From NCBI RefSeq assembly GCF_002803075.1, contig NZ_NNBK01000006.1, forward strand, positions 289,442 to 353,441: a DNA stretch of 64,000 nucleotides. Reading direction: 5' to 3'. The stretch is from Streptomyces sp. CB01373. Its GTDB lineage: Bacteria > Actinomycetota > Actinomycetes > Streptomycetales > Streptomycetaceae. How positions within the stretch are numbered: the first letter of the stretch is position 1; each line of letters opens with the position of its first letter. A program made the translations under genes and the position numbers. This document shows, one piece after another, positions 19,592 to 29,186 of the stretch. The notes under the pieces were generated by a model, which did not search any database, was not told the origin of the DNA, and saw only the letters and a program-made list of their open reading frames with translations.

Positions 19592-20263
19592 ATGCTCCTG
19601 TGGATCAACGGCCCCTTCGGGGGCGGAAAAACACAGACCGCACACGAGATCCAGCGCCGTCTGCCCGGCAGCGTCGTCTGCGATCCCGAGCATGCCGGGT
19701 TCGGTCTGCGCCGCATGCTGCCGCCCGGACTGCGCGGCGACTTCAGGGACTTGGCGTCCTGGCGGCAGGGGGTGGTGGAGGTCCTCGACCTGGCGCTCAC
19801 CCGGCACGAGGGCGTGGTGATCGCGCCCATGACCGTCACCGACGCCGGCCAGTTCGCCGAGACCGTCGGACGGCTGCGCGAACTGCGCCATGACGTACGG
19901 CACTTCGCGCTCCTCGCGGAACGCGAGACCGTTCTGAGACGGCTGCGGGAGCGCGGGTTCGGGCACCTCGTCGGGTACGTCGCCGGGAAGACCGCCGTCG
20001 GCCGGGAGACCTGGGCCGTGCGGCAGCTCGACGACTGCCTGGAGAGGCTGCGCGAGCCGGAGTTCGCCGAGCATCTGTGGACCGACCACTCGACCGTGCC
20101 GAAGACCGCGGACCGGATCGCCGTCCTGGCCGGCCTGACGCTGCGGCCCAACACCGAGGGCCCGCTGCGGACACGGCTGCGGCAGGCGAAGGTCGGCGTC
20201 CGGCACATCCGGTTCGAAGGGCCGGGGCACATGCCCGACTCCGGCTCCGGCCCGGGGGACTAG
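19592..20263 (+). CDS. TmrB-like P-loop ATP-binding protein
   Basis: The 223-aa protein begins MLLWINGPFGGGKTQTAHEI, a Walker A motif (GPFGGGKT, residues 7-14) in the context typical of Bacillus TmrB, a tunicamycin-resistance ATP-binding protein, and related small-molecule kinases. A conserved D/H region (HFALLAERETVLRRLRERG) resembles the LID region of nucleotide-kinase folds. The substrate is unknown and resistance is only a family association. The ATG at 19592 has TAGGGT (19580-19585) 6 nt upstream and no Shine-Dalgarno, so it is predicted leaderless. It ends 4 nt before the end of the convergent ArsR-type gene. Confidence 0.78.
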   Translation: MLLWINGPFGGGKTQTAHEIQRRLPGSVVCDPEHAGFGLRRMLPPGLRGDFRDLASWRQGVVEVLDLALTRHEGVVIAPMTVTDAGQFAETVGRLRELRHDVRHFALLAERETVLRRLRERGFGHLVGYVAGKTAVGRETWAVRQLDDCLERLREPEFAEHLWTDHSTVPKTADRIAVLAGLTLRPNTEGPLRTRLRQAKVGVRHIRFEGPGHMPDSGSGPGD

Positions 20264-20267
20264 GGCA

Positions 20268-21374
20268 CTAGCGGAGTACTCCCTCGAGGAAGTCGCTGCC
20301 CAGCCGGGCGACCGTGGTGACGTCCAGCTGGTGCAGCACGTACCGTCCGCGGCGCCGGGTGGTGACCAGGCCCGCCTTCTTCAGCACGCCCAGGTGCCGG
20401 GATATCTCCGGCGCGGTCATGCCGTGCACCTGGGCCAGCTCACTGGTGGTGCACGCGCTGCGGGCCAGACTGCGGCACAGCCGCATCCGCACCGGATGGG
20501 ACAGGGCGGTCATCCGCAGGGTGAGCTGCTCCACCGAGGGCGGGGCGGCGAGCTCCGGGGAGCCGACCGGATAGTGCAGCACCGGCTGCCAGCCGTACCG
20601 GTGCAGCACCATCAGGTGGGGCCAGCCGAGGCTCGTCGGTACGAGCAGCAGGCCGCCCTCCGCCGTGGCCGTGCGGCCATCGCCCAGCTTGTCGACGGTG
20701 ATCCGCGCGGCCCCCTCGTCGAGCGCCACCGCCGGGGACGCCGCCGACAGGGCCTCGGCCAGGCCCTTGCGGCGCAGCAGCTCGGTCTTGTGCCGGGTGT
20801 CGGCCGCGAGCTGGTGATGCAGCCGGGACCAGGTCCGCGCGAAGAACGCCTCGTCGCAGTCCTCGAGGAACTGCCGCAGCCAGGCCCTGATGCGGGGCGG
20901 GTCGGCCAGCAGCCGCTCGGTGAAGCGCACCTGCTGCGGCCCGCGCGCGGCGGCCAGCTCCACGGCACGGCGGCGCAGCCCGGCGTCGGCGAGCGCACCG
21001 GGGCCCGGCAGGCTGTACGGCAGCGCGCAGGTGAACTCCAGGGCGGCGTCCACGAACTGCTCGTCGGACAGCTTGTCGAGGACGTCCAGGTCGTCGGCGA
21101 GGGTCGCGCCCGGGAGCGTGGAGCCGCCGGGCACGCCCGCGCACGGCAGGAAGAGGTCGGAGAACGTCGTGCGCCACAGGAAGTCCGCCTCGCACATCCG
21201 GTCGGCCAGGTGCGAGTCGAGCCGGGCGGTGACACCGGTCACCCAGCCCTGAAGACCGGGGTGGTGCCCCGGCTCGGACAGCGCGTGCAGCGCCATGCCG
21301 AGCTCGGCCAGCGGCGCGGCCACGACGGCCACCCTCTCCGGCCGCAGCCCGGCGATGTCGATCCGCACACTCAT
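20268..21374 (-). CDS. ArsR-type winged-helix regulator with DUF5937-like N-terminal domain
   Basis: The 368-aa protein has a long N-terminal domain (residues 1-280) of the kind found in actinobacterial DUF5937 proteins, with a hydrophobic opening MSVRIDIAGLRPERVAVVAAPLAELGMALHAL. A C-terminal ArsR-type winged helix follows (VRMRLCRSLARSACTTSELAQVHGMTAPEISRHLGVLKKAGLVTTRRRGRYVLHQLD). No metal-binding Cys pair is obvious, so it is more likely a ligand- or protein-responsive repressor. The gene lies between the TmrB-like gene (convergent) and a threonine aldolase (upstream on the same strand, 67 nt away). Its target is unknown. Confidence 0.78.
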   Translation of the reverse strand: MSVRIDIAGLRPERVAVVAAPLAELGMALHALSEPGHHPGLQGWVTGVTARLDSHLADRMCEADFLWRTTFSDLFLPCAGVPGGSTLPGATLADDLDVLDKLSDEQFVDAALEFTCALPYSLPGPGALADAGLRRRAVELAAARGPQQVRFTERLLADPPRIRAWLRQFLEDCDEAFFARTWSRLHHQLAADTRHKTELLRRKGLAEALSAASPAVALDEGAARITVDKLGDGRTATAEGGLLLVPTSLGWPHLMVLHRYGWQPVLHYPVGSPELAAPPSVEQLTLRMTALSHPVRMRLCRSLARSACTTSELAQVHGMTAPEISRHLGVLKKAGLVTTRRRGRYVLHQLDVTTVARLGSDFLEGVLR

Positions 21375-21441
21375 ACCCCCATGGTGCCCGGCCCCGCTGA
21401 CAACCCACCGCCGGCCGCCCGCGACCGCCGCACGCGGTGGG

Positions 21442-22683
21442 CTACCCGTCGGTCTCCTTGGGGAGGCGGGCGGCGAAGTCCGCCACCGCTGCTCGTACGT
21501 CGTCCGCGGTCCAGGTCAGGCCCTCGGCCCGGACGGAGACCTCGGTGCGGGCCAGGCGCGGGACCGGGGAGTCCCAGCCGCCGGTGAAGAGCATCGTGCC
21601 CGTCTCCTCGGCGGTCCGGATCGCGGCCCCGGCGACCGTCTCGGCGTCGTACGGCAGCCAGACCTGGAACTCGTGGGTGTGCGGCTCAGCCGGGTGGACG
21701 CGGCTCCAGGGCAGCCCGGCCGCGGCGAACCCCTCGCGCAGCGCGGCGGCCACCACGCGCGCGTGCCGCACGTACTCGGGCAGCCGGGGCAGCTCCCGCT
21801 CCAGCCCCGCCAGTGCCGACAGCGCCGTGGGGAACTGCTGGAAGACGTTGCCGCCGTACCGGTGCCGCCAGGTCTTGGCCTCCTCCACCAGCTCCTTCGG
21901 CCCGGCGAGCGCGGCGCCGCCGTAACCGGCGAGGGACTTGTAGAACGACACGTACACGCTGTCGGCCAGGTCCGCGATCTCCTCCAGCGGCCGGCCGAAG
22001 TGCACGGTGGTCTCCCACAGGCGCGCGCCGTCGAAGTGCACCACCGCGTCCCGCGCGCGTGCCGCGTCCACGAGTTCGAGGAGCTCCTCCCACGTGGGCA
22101 GCAGGAAACCGGCGTCCCTGAGGGGCAGTTCGAGCATCAGCGTCCCGAAGGGCTCGTCGAGGTCGCGCACCTCCTCGGCGGTCGGCTGGCGCGGCTCGCT
22201 CGTCACCCGCACCGGCCGCAGCCCGGCGACCTGGCTGAAGGCGTGCCGCTCGTGCACCTCGGGATGGGACATCGCGTGCAGCGCGACCGCCGGGTCGCCG
22301 GTGCGGCCCGCCCAGCAGCGCAGGGCCACCTGCTGGGCCATCGTGCCGGTGGGGAAGAAGGCCGCGGCCTCCTTGCCGAGCAGGCCGGCGACCTTCTCCT
22401 CCAGGGCCTCCACGACCCCGTTGCCGTACATGTCCGACGCCTCGTCGAGGTCGTACACCTCCCGGACCCCGTCCAGCAGCGCCAGCCGCTCCCTCAGCGT
22501 CCCCAGGTGCGCCGGGCGCCCCAGCGCGCGCTCCGCGCTCCGGCACGCGGCCACGCGCCGCTTGCGGAGCTGCTTGAGCCGCTCCCCTTCCGGGACCTGC
22601 TCCCCGTCCGTCGCCTGCTCGTCGTCCGCCGCCCGCTCGTCGAGCCGTGCGTTCCGTGCGTCCTGCTCCGCCGTATCACTCAT
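21442..22683 (-). CDS. Threonine aldolase family PLP enzyme (beta-eliminating lyase)
   Basis: The 413-aa fold-type I PLP enzyme carries the conserved YGNGVVEALEEKVAGLLGKEAAAFFPTGTMAQQVAL block and VHFDGARLWET. The Schiff-base lysine is in VYVSFYKSLAGYGGAAL. The family cleaves L-threonine or allo-threonine to glycine and acetaldehyde, but some members are generic beta-eliminating lyases. The ATG at 22683 gives MSDTAEQDARN; the first 45 residues are acidic and poorly conserved. It diverges from the DUF2520-panC operon across 162 bp. Confidence 0.85.
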   Translation of the reverse strand: MSDTAEQDARNARLDERAADDEQATDGEQVPEGERLKQLRKRRVAACRSAERALGRPAHLGTLRERLALLDGVREVYDLDEASDMYGNGVVEALEEKVAGLLGKEAAAFFPTGTMAQQVALRCWAGRTGDPAVALHAMSHPEVHERHAFSQVAGLRPVRVTSEPRQPTAEEVRDLDEPFGTLMLELPLRDAGFLLPTWEELLELVDAARARDAVVHFDGARLWETTVHFGRPLEEIADLADSVYVSFYKSLAGYGGAALAGPKELVEEAKTWRHRYGGNVFQQFPTALSALAGLERELPRLPEYVRHARVVAAALREGFAAAGLPWSRVHPAEPHTHEFQVWLPYDAETVAGAAIRTAEETGTMLFTGGWDSPVPRLARTEVSVRAEGLTWTADDVRAAVADFAARLPKETDG

Positions 22684-22845
22684 GCCCCGGATCATCGCGC
22701 GTCCGGGGCACGACGGGCACCCGCATTTCCCGCTCCGCCGCCCACAGCCTGTGGGCGACCGGACCGCCGCCGGAACCGATCGCGTTAACATGACGAGAAA
22801 TCGTCCGGTACCCCGAGCGGACTGGAACGGGAAGGTCACCGTCGC

Positions 22846-23778
22846 GTGAGTAGTAGCCAGCAACCAGACCCCAGGGACCGCCCCGCGCGGCTCGCCGTCG
22901 GCGTCGTCGGCGCCGGCCGGGTGGGTCCCGCGCTCGCCGCGTCCCTCCAGCTCGCCGGGCACCGCCCGGTGGCCGTCTCCGCGGTCTCCGACAGCTCCAG
23001 GCGGCGGGCCGGGCTGATGCTCCCCGACGTGCCCGTGCTGCCGCCCGCCGATGTGCTCGAACGGTCCGACCTGGTGCTGCTGACCGTCCCCGACGACACC
23101 CTGCCCGGACTGGTCGCGGGCCTCGCCGAGACCGGCGCCGTACGGCCCGGGCAGCTGCTCGTGCACACCTCCGGGCGGTACGGCGCGAAGGTGCTGGACC
23201 CCGCCCTGCGCGTGGGCGCGCTGCCACTGGCCCTGCACCCGGCGATGACGTTCACCGGCACCCCCGTGGACGTGCAGCGGCTGGCCGGCTGCTCCTTCGG
23301 CGTCACCGCCCCCGAGGAGCTGCGGCTGGCCGCCGAGGCCCTGGTCATCGAGATGGGCGGCGAGCCGGAGTGGATCGCCGAGGAGACCCGCCCGCTGTAC
23401 CACGCGGCCCTCGCCCTCGGCGCCAACCACCTGGTCACGCTGGTCGCCCAGTCCATGGAGCTGCTGCGCGAGGCGGGCGTCGAGGCCCCCGACCGGATGC
23501 TCGGCCCGCTGCTCGGCGCCGCCCTGGACAACGCCCTGCGGTCCGGCGACGCGGCCCTGACCGGCCCGGTCGCGCGCGGCGACGCCGGCACGGTCGCGGC
23601 CCACGTCGCCGAACTGCGCCGGCACGCCCCGCAGACCGTCGCCGGCTACCTGGCGATGGCCCGCGCCACCGCCGACCGCGCGCTCGCCCACGGCCTGCTC
23701 AAGCCCGAACTGGCCGAGGACCTGCTGGAGGTACTCGCCGGCGGCCCGAACCTGCCCGAGAACGGGGAAGACCGATGA
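22846..23778 (+). CDS. Rossmann-fold oxidoreductase, DUF2520 family, first gene of the pan-nad operon
   Basis: The 310-aa protein has an N-terminal dinucleotide-binding motif [21 protein letters not shown] and a NAD(P)-domain edge [15 protein letters not shown]-terminal DUF2520 helical domain starts near residue 180 ([28 protein letters not shown]). This resembles the pyrroline-5-carboxylate/ketopantoate-reductase superfamily. Family members often sit next to panC, and I recall a COG5495/DUF2520 protein (PanG) acting as a ketopantoate reductase in Francisella. That role here is inference. The GTG at 22846 follows GGAAGG with a 10-nt gap. The stop overlaps the panC start (ATGA). Confidence 0.85.
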   Translation: MSSSQQPDPRDRPARLAVGVVGAGRVGPALAASLQLAGHRPVAVSAVSDSSRRRAGLMLPDVPVLPPADVLERSDLVLLTVPDDTLPGLVAGLAETGAVRPGQLLVHTSGRYGAKVLDPALRVGALPLALHPAMTFTGTPVDVQRLAGCSFGVTAPEELRLAAEALVIEMGGEPEWIAEETRPLYHAALALGANHLVTLVAQSMELLREAGVEAPDRMLGPLLGAALDNALRSGDAALTGPVARGDAGTVAAHVAELRRHAPQTVAGYLAMARATADRALAHGLLKPELAEDLLEVLAGGPNLPENGEDR

Positions 23779-24818
23779 GCCGTCGCATGCTCGAACTCGC
23801 CCCCACGGTGAACGACCTGACCTGCGTGCGCGACCAGCGCGCCGGCCGGGGCCGCACCGCCGTCGTGATGACCATGGGCGCCCTGCACGAGGGCCACGCC
23901 ACCCTGATCCGCGCGGCCCGCGAGCACGTCGGCGACGAGGGCTTCGTGATCGTCACCGTCTTCGTCAACCCGCTCCAGTTCGGCGCGGGCGAAGACCTCG
24001 ACCGCTACCCGCGCACCCTGGACGCCGACCTCAAGGTGGCCGAGCAGGCGGGCGCCGACGCCGTGTTCGCGCCGTCCGCCGAAGAGGTCTACCCCGACGG
24101 CGAACCGCAGGTCAGGATCACCGCGGGCCCCATGGGCGAGCGCCTGGAGGGTGCCTTCAGGCCCGGGCACTTCGACGGCATGCTCACCGTCGTCGCCAAG
24201 CTGCTGCACCTCACCCGTCCCGACCTGGCCCTGTACGGGCAGAAGGACGCCCAGCAGCTCGCCCTGATCCGCCGCATGGTGCGCGATCTCAACACAGGGG
24301 TGGAGATCGTCGCCGTACCGACCGTGCGCGAGGACGACGGGCTGGCCCTGTCCAGCCGCAACCGCTACCTCTCCCCGCAGGAGCGGCACACCGCGCTGGC
24401 CCTCTCCCAGGCCCTGTTCGCGGGCCGCGACCGGCACGCCGCCCAGGAGGCGCTGTGCGCCCGGGCCCGCGAAGTGCCCTCCACGCGTGCGCGTGCCGAG
24501 GCCCTGAGCGCCCTCGGGGAGTCCCGCGCGGCGGCCGACGCGGCGGCCGTCGCCAAGGCCACTCCGGCCGTCGCCAAGGCCACTCCGGGCGCCGCCGCGG
24601 CCGTCCGCGCGGCCGCCCAGCTGGTCCTGGACGAGGCCGCGCGCTTCGACCCGCCGCTGGAACTCGACTACCTGGCCCTGGTGGACCCGGCCGACTTCAC
24701 CGAGGTCGGGGACGACTTCACCGGCGAGGCCGTCCTCGCCGTCGCCGCGCGGGTCGGGGCGACCCGGCTGATCGACAACCTCCCGCTCACCTTCGGAACC
24801 CTGGGAGCCGCCTCGTGA
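23775..24818 (+). CDS. panC: Pantothenate synthetase
   Basis: PanC ligates pantoate and beta-alanine using ATP. The 347-aa protein shows [17 protein letters not shown] (HEGH at 38-41), [36 protein letters not shown] and [12 protein letters not shown]. It is longer than the usual ~280-290 aa. The extra length is an Ala-rich insertion at about residues 225-280, which contains a perfect 21-bp tandem duplication (AVAKATP twice). The start overlaps the DUF2520 stop and the stop overlaps the nadB start (GTGA). No panB or panD is in the window. Confidence 0.95.
   Translation: MSRRMLELAPTVNDLTCVRDQRAGRGRTAVVMTMGALHEGHATLIRAAREHVGDEGFVIVTVFVNPLQFGAGEDLDRYPRTLDADLKVAEQAGADAVFAPSAEEVYPDGEPQVRITAGPMGERLEGAFRPGHFDGMLTVVAKLLHLTRPDLALYGQKDAQQLALIRRMVRDLNTGVEIVAVPTVREDDGLALSSRNRYLSPQERHTALALSQALFAGRDRHAAQEALCARAREVPSTRARAEALSALGESRAAADAAAVAKATPAVAKATPGAAAAVRAAAQLVLDEAARFDPPLELDYLALVDPADFTEVGDDFTGEAVLAVAARVGATRLIDNLPLTFGTLGAAS
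24546..24587 (+). repeat. Perfect 21-bp tandem duplication inside panC
   Basis: Two identical, directly adjacent 21-bp copies (24546-24566 and 24567-24587) encode AVAKATP twice. They lie within the Ala-rich insertion and keep the frame. This looks like recent slippage or duplication. Confidence 0.9.
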
Positions 24819-26545
24819 CCAGCACAGGCATACGACTGCACGCGCCCGCGCCCGGATGGTCCATCGCGGCGGACGTCGTGGTCATCGGCTCCGGCGTCGC
24901 CGGCCTCACCGCAGCGCTGCGCTGCGAGGCGGCCGGACTGACGACCGTCGTCGTCACCAAGGCCCGCCTCGACGACGGCTCCACCCGCTGGGCCCAGGGC
25001 GGCGTGGCCGCGGCCCTCGGCGAGGGCGACACCCCCGGCCAGCACCTGGACGACACCCTGGTGGCCGGCGCCGGCCTGTGCGACGAGGAGGCCGTACGGA
25101 TCCTCGTCACCGAGGGCCCCGACGCCGTACGGCGGCTGATCTCCACGGGCGCGCACTTCGACACCGACGACGAGGGCGGCATCGAGCTCACCCGTGAGGG
25201 CGGCCACCACCGCCGCCGGATCGCGCACGCGGGCGGCGACGCGACCGGCGCGGAGATCTCCCGCGCCCTCGTCGAGGCGGTACACGCGCGTGGCGTGCAC
25301 ACGGTCGAGAACGCGCTCGTCCTCGACCTGCTCCTCGACGCCGAGGGCCGCACCGCGGGCGTGAGCCTGCACGTCATGGGCGAGGGCCAGCACGACGGCG
25401 TGGGCGCCGTGCACGCGCCCGCGGTGGTCCTCGCGACCGGCGGCATGGGCCAGGTCTTCTCCGCGACCACCAACCCGTCCGTCTCCACGGGCGACGGCGT
25501 GGCGCTCGCCCTGCGCGCGGGTGCCGAGGTCTCCGACCTGGAGTTCGTGCAGTTCCACCCGACGGTGCTCTTCCTCGGCGCGGACGCCGAGGGCCAGCAG
25601 CCCCTGGTCTCCGAGGCGGTGCGCGGCGAGGGCGCCCACCTGGTCGACGGCGACGGCGTGCGCTTCATGACCGGACAGCACGAACTGGCCGAACTCGCGC
25701 CCCGGGACATCGTCGCCAAGGGCATCACGCGGCGGATGCTGGAGCAGGGCACCGAGCACATGTTCCTCGACGCCCGGCACTTCGGCGCCGACATGTGGGA
25801 GCGCCGCTTCCCGACGATCCTGGCCGCCTGCCGGGCCCACGGCATCGATCCCGTCACCGAGCCCGTCCCGGTCGCGCCGGCCGCCCACTACGCCTCCGGA
25901 GGCGTGCGCACCGACTCGCACGGCCGGACGACCGTGCCGGGCCTGTACGCGTGCGGAGAGGTGGCCTGCACCGGCGTGCACGGCGCCAACCGCCTCGCCT
26001 CCAACTCCCTCCTGGAGGGCCTGGTCTACGCCGAGCGCATCGCCGCCGACATCGCCCGGGAGCACGCGGCCGGCGGCCTGCACGCGCGCGTGCCGGAACC
26101 CGTCCCGTGCCCGGAGACGCCCGCCCAGCCCCTGCTCGCCCCCGAGACCCGGTTCGCGATCCAGCGGATCATGACCGAAGGAGCGGGCGTGCTGCGGTCC
26201 GCCGCGTCGCTGGCCCGGGCCGCCGGGCGGCTGGAGCGGCTGCACGCCGAGGCCCGCGCGGACCTGGACGAGAACGGCAAGACGGCGGAGCCGGGCGTCG
26301 ACACCTGGGAGGCCACGAACCTCCTGTGCGTGGCCGGTGTCCTGGTCGCCGCCGCCCGCCTGCGCGAGGAGACCCGCGGCTGCCACTGGCGCGAGGACCA
26401 CGCCGAGCGGGACGACACCCACTGGCGCCGCCACATCGTCGTACGGCTGAACCCGGACAGCACCCCCGCCGTGCACACCACGGACACCGCAGAGTTCCCC
26501 CCGACCCGCCCCGGGGCCCCGGCCCCGCGTCCTCTGGAGCAGTGA
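24815..26545 (+). CDS. nadB: L-aspartate oxidase
   Basis: NadB oxidises L-aspartate to iminoaspartate, the first step of de novo NAD synthesis. The 576-aa flavoprotein starts with the FAD-binding [17 protein letters not shown]. It carries [30 protein letters not shown], the substrate-site [31 protein letters not shown] and [32 protein letters not shown], all standard for the fumarate-reductase/NadB family. The GTG at 24815 overlaps the panC stop. nadC follows directly, but nadA, the quinolinate synthase, is not in the window, so the pathway must be completed elsewhere. Confidence 0.96.
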   Translation: MTSTGIRLHAPAPGWSIAADVVVIGSGVAGLTAALRCEAAGLTTVVVTKARLDDGSTRWAQGGVAAALGEGDTPGQHLDDTLVAGAGLCDEEAVRILVTEGPDAVRRLISTGAHFDTDDEGGIELTREGGHHRRRIAHAGGDATGAEISRALVEAVHARGVHTVENALVLDLLLDAEGRTAGVSLHVMGEGQHDGVGAVHAPAVVLATGGMGQVFSATTNPSVSTGDGVALALRAGAEVSDLEFVQFHPTVLFLGADAEGQQPLVSEAVRGEGAHLVDGDGVRFMTGQHELAELAPRDIVAKGITRRMLEQGTEHMFLDARHFGADMWERRFPTILAACRAHGIDPVTEPVPVAPAAHYASGGVRTDSHGRTTVPGLYACGEVACTGVHGANRLASNSLLEGLVYAERIAADIAREHAAGGLHARVPEPVPCPETPAQPLLAPETRFAIQRIMTEGAGVLRSAASLARAAGRLERLHAEARADLDENGKTAEPGVDTWEATNLLCVAGVLVAAARLREETRGCHWREDHAERDDTHWRRHIVVRLNPDSTPAVHTTDTAEFPPTRPGAPAPRPLEQ

Positions 26546-26550
26546 CACAA

Positions 26551-27528
26551 GTGAGCAGCGAAGAACTTCCCCTCGCCTCGAACGGCGGCTGCGGCGACGG
26601 CTGTGCCTGCGGCGCGGACACCGACGAGGAGTACCTGGAGTGCGGGCTCGACCCCGCGCTCGCCCAGCTCCTGGCCGACGCCGGACTCGACCCGGTCGAG
26701 GTCGAGGACATCGCCAATGTCGCCATCCAGGAGGACCTGGACGGCGGCGTGGACGTGACGACGGTCGCGACCATCCCCGAGGACGCCGTGGCCACCGGCG
26801 ACTTCACCGCGCGCGAGGCGGGCGTGGTGGCCGGCCTCAGGGTTGCCGAGGCGGTGCTCTCGGTGATCTGCACGGACGAGTTCGAGGTCGAGCGGCACGT
26901 CGAGGACGGCGACCGCGTCGAGGCCGGGCAGAAGCTGCTGTCGGTCACCACGCGCACGCGTGACCTGCTGACCGGCGAGCGCAGCGCGCTCAACCTGCTG
27001 TGCCGTCTGTCCGGCATCGCGACCGCCACGCGCGCCTGGGCGGACGCCCTGGAGGGCACCAATGCGCGCGTGCGCGACACCCGCAAGACCACGCCGGGCC
27101 TCAGGTCGCTGGAGAAGTTCGCAGTCCGGTGCGGCGGCGGCGTGAACCACCGCATGTCGCTGTCGGACGCGGCCCTCGTCAAGGACAACCACGTGGTCGC
27201 GGCCGGCGGCGTGGGGCAGGCCTTCAAGGCCGTACGGGAGGCCTTCCCGGACGTGCCGATCGAGGTCGAGGTCGACACCCTGCACCAGCTGCGCGAGGTC
27301 GTGGACGCCGGCGCCGATCTGATCCTGCTCGACAACTTCACGCCCGGCGAGTGCGAGGAGGCCGTGGCCATCGTCGGCGGCCGGGCCCTGCTGGAGGCGT
27401 CGGGCCGGCTGACCCTGGACAACGCCAGGGCGTACGCCGGCACGGGCGTCGACTTCCTGGCCGTCGGGGCCCTGACCCACTCCTCGCCGATCCTGGACAT
27501 CGGCCTGGACCTGCGCGAGGCGGAGTGA
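26551..27528 (+). CDS. nadC: Nicotinate-nucleotide pyrophosphorylase (quinolinate phosphoribosyltransferase)
   Basis: NadC converts quinolinate and PRPP to nicotinate mononucleotide. The 325-aa form (GTG at 26551, GGAG 11 nt upstream) has the family blocks ANVAIQEDLDGGVDVTT, RDTRKTTPGLRSLEKFAVRCGGGVNHR, SDAALVKDNHV and DLILLDNFTP. An alternative GTG at 26542 would overlap the nadB stop as GTGA, with the same GGAG only 2 nt away. The first ~35 residues are an extra acidic and Cys-rich segment with GGCGDGCACG, not usual in NadC and of unknown role. coaX starts 5 nt downstream. Confidence 0.95.
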   Translation: MSSEELPLASNGGCGDGCACGADTDEEYLECGLDPALAQLLADAGLDPVEVEDIANVAIQEDLDGGVDVTTVATIPEDAVATGDFTAREAGVVAGLRVAEAVLSVICTDEFEVERHVEDGDRVEAGQKLLSVTTRTRDLLTGERSALNLLCRLSGIATATRAWADALEGTNARVRDTRKTTPGLRSLEKFAVRCGGGVNHRMSLSDAALVKDNHVVAAGGVGQAFKAVREAFPDVPIEVEVDTLHQLREVVDAGADLILLDNFTPGECEEAVAIVGGRALLEASGRLTLDNARAYAGTGVDFLAVGALTHSSPILDIGLDLREAE

Positions 27529-27533
27529 CGGCC

Positions 27534-28331
27534 ATGCTCCTGACGATCGACGTCGGCAACACGCACACCGTGCTGGGCCTGTTCGACGGGGAGGACATCG
27601 TCGAGCACTGGCGCATCTCCACCGACGCGCGCCGCACGGCCGACGAGCTGGCGGTGCTGCTCCGGGGACTGATGGGCATGCACCCGCTGCTCGGCGACGA
27701 ACTGGGCGAGGGCATCGACGGCATCGCGATCTGCGCGACCGTGCCGTCGGTGCTCCAGGAGCTGCGCGAGGTGACGCGGCGCCACTACGGCGACGTGCCC
27801 GCCGTGCTCGTCGAACCCGGCGTCAAGACGGGCGTGCCGATCCTCTTCGACAACCCCAAGGAGGTCGGCGCCGACCGCATCATCAACGCGGTGGCGGCGA
27901 ACGAGCTGTACGGGGGCCCGGCGATCGTCGTCGACTTCGGCACGGCGACGACGTTCGACGCGATCAGCGCGCGCGGGGAGTACGTCGGCGGGGTCATCGC
28001 GCCCGGTATCGAGATCTCCGTCGAGGCGCTGGGCGTCAGGGCGGCGCAGCTGCGGAAGATCGAGGTGGCCCGGCCGCGCAGCGTGATCGGCAAGAACACG
28101 GTCGAGGCGATGCAGGCGGGCATCATCTACGGGTTCGCCGGACAGGTCGACGGCGTGGTCAGCCGGATGGCCCGCGAGCTGGCCGACGATCCGGACGACG
28201 TGACGGTGATCGCGACGGGCGGGCTGGCGCCGATGGTGCTCGGCGAGTCCTCCCTGATCGACGAGCACGAGCCGTGGCTGACCCTCATCGGCCTGCGGCT
28301 GGTCTACGAGCGGAACGTCTCGCGCCTGTGA
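27534..28331 (+). CDS. coaX: Type III pantothenate kinase
   Basis: CoaX phosphorylates pantothenate, the first step from pantothenate to CoA, and is insensitive to CoA feedback. The 265-aa protein has the ASKHA-fold phosphate motif LLTIDVGNTHTVLGL, GADRIINAVAA, the second motif VVDFGTATTFD, the GGVIAPGIEIS block and ATGGLAPMVL. It is the last gene of the DUF2520-panC-nadB-nadC-coaX operon, which therefore combines pantothenate/CoA and NAD synthesis. It starts only 5 nt after nadC. Confidence 0.96.
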   Translation: MLLTIDVGNTHTVLGLFDGEDIVEHWRISTDARRTADELAVLLRGLMGMHPLLGDELGEGIDGIAICATVPSVLQELREVTRRHYGDVPAVLVEPGVKTGVPILFDNPKEVGADRIINAVAANELYGGPAIVVDFGTATTFDAISARGEYVGGVIAPGIEISVEALGVRAAQLRKIEVARPRSVIGKNTVEAMQAGIIYGFAGQVDGVVSRMARELADDPDDVTVIATGGLAPMVLGESSLIDEHEPWLTLIGLRLVYERNVSRL

Positions 28332-28420
28332 GCCCGGGTCGCTGAGCGGGGTGGAGACACCCCGCGCGCCACGCTCGCGCCTTATGTCGAATTTGTCTGA
28401 TTAGCGCGTATCGTCGGCCT

Positions 28421-29131
28421 ATGCCTACGCCATACGGAACCCGCGGCGGCATGGCGTTCGGCGCGGAGGAGCTGCTCGTGCTCCGCCGCGCCCTCGCCCT
28501 CGCCCTTCAGCCCCGTCCCGCCAGCGCCGAAGACGTGCGGGACTGTCGCCGGCTCGCCGAGTCACTCGACGAGGCCCTGCACGAGGGTGCCCGGCTGCGC
28601 GCGTTCCTGGTGGCCGACCTCGCCCGCTATCGCGCCGCCCTCCCCGGCACGGTCACCGGCTACCTGGCGCTGCTCGCCGAGTGCCTGGGCGCGGGTCACC
28701 GCCCCACCGCCGACGACCTGTCCGCGCTGGCCGCCCTGAGCGGCAACCCGACCGCGGCGGCCCTCCTGCGCCACTGCGGGACGCTCGCACCCCCCGTGAC
28801 GCCCCCTCGCACCGTCCACCCCGTCCCGCCCGCCCGCCCGGCCCCCGCCGAAGCGCCCGCCCCGGCCGGCCCCTTCCGCCCCGGGGGCGTTTCGGCGGTC
28901 GTCCCGGCCTGTCGCGGCGCGTTTCGGGCCGTCGCGGGCGGACAGGGGGCGATGCAGGAGGAGGGCGGGGACGAGAAGCCCGCCCAGAAGCCCGCCGCGA
29001 AGCCGGGGGAGCGGCCCGCGCCGGCGCAGCCAGGGACGGCGCCCGCGCCGAAGCCGGTGCGGCGGCCCGTGCCCACGCCGGGCGAGGTCTTCCCGCGGCG
29101 GAAGCCGCAGCAGCGGCTCGCGGTGGTGTGA
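28421..29131 (+). CDS. Hypothetical protein with helical N-terminus and Pro/Ala-rich tail
   Basis: I do not recognise a named family. Residues 10-125 form a helical region rich in Leu and Arg (ELLVLRRALALALQ, EDVRDCRRLAESLDEALHEGARLRAFLVADLARYR, YLALLAECLGAG). Residues 130-236 are Pro/Ala-rich and basic and end PTPGEVFPRRKPQQRLAVV. There is no signal peptide or transmembrane helix. The ATG at 28421 has TATCGT (28409-28414) 6 nt upstream and a possible TGTCGA -35 at 28385-28390, so leaderless expression is predicted. It follows coaX by 89 nt but should have its own promoter. Confidence 0.7.
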   Translation: MPTPYGTRGGMAFGAEELLVLRRALALALQPRPASAEDVRDCRRLAESLDEALHEGARLRAFLVADLARYRAALPGTVTGYLALLAECLGAGHRPTADDLSALAALSGNPTAAALLRHCGTLAPPVTPPRTVHPVPPARPAPAEAPAPAGPFRPGGVSAVVPACRGAFRAVAGGQGAMQEEGGDEKPAQKPAAKPGERPAPAQPGTAPAPKPVRRPVPTPGEVFPRRKPQQRLAVV

Positions 29132-29186
29132 CGCTCCGGGCCACCCCGCCCCTGTTTGTCCCGCCGCCGTGGCTACTCTGGATCCC

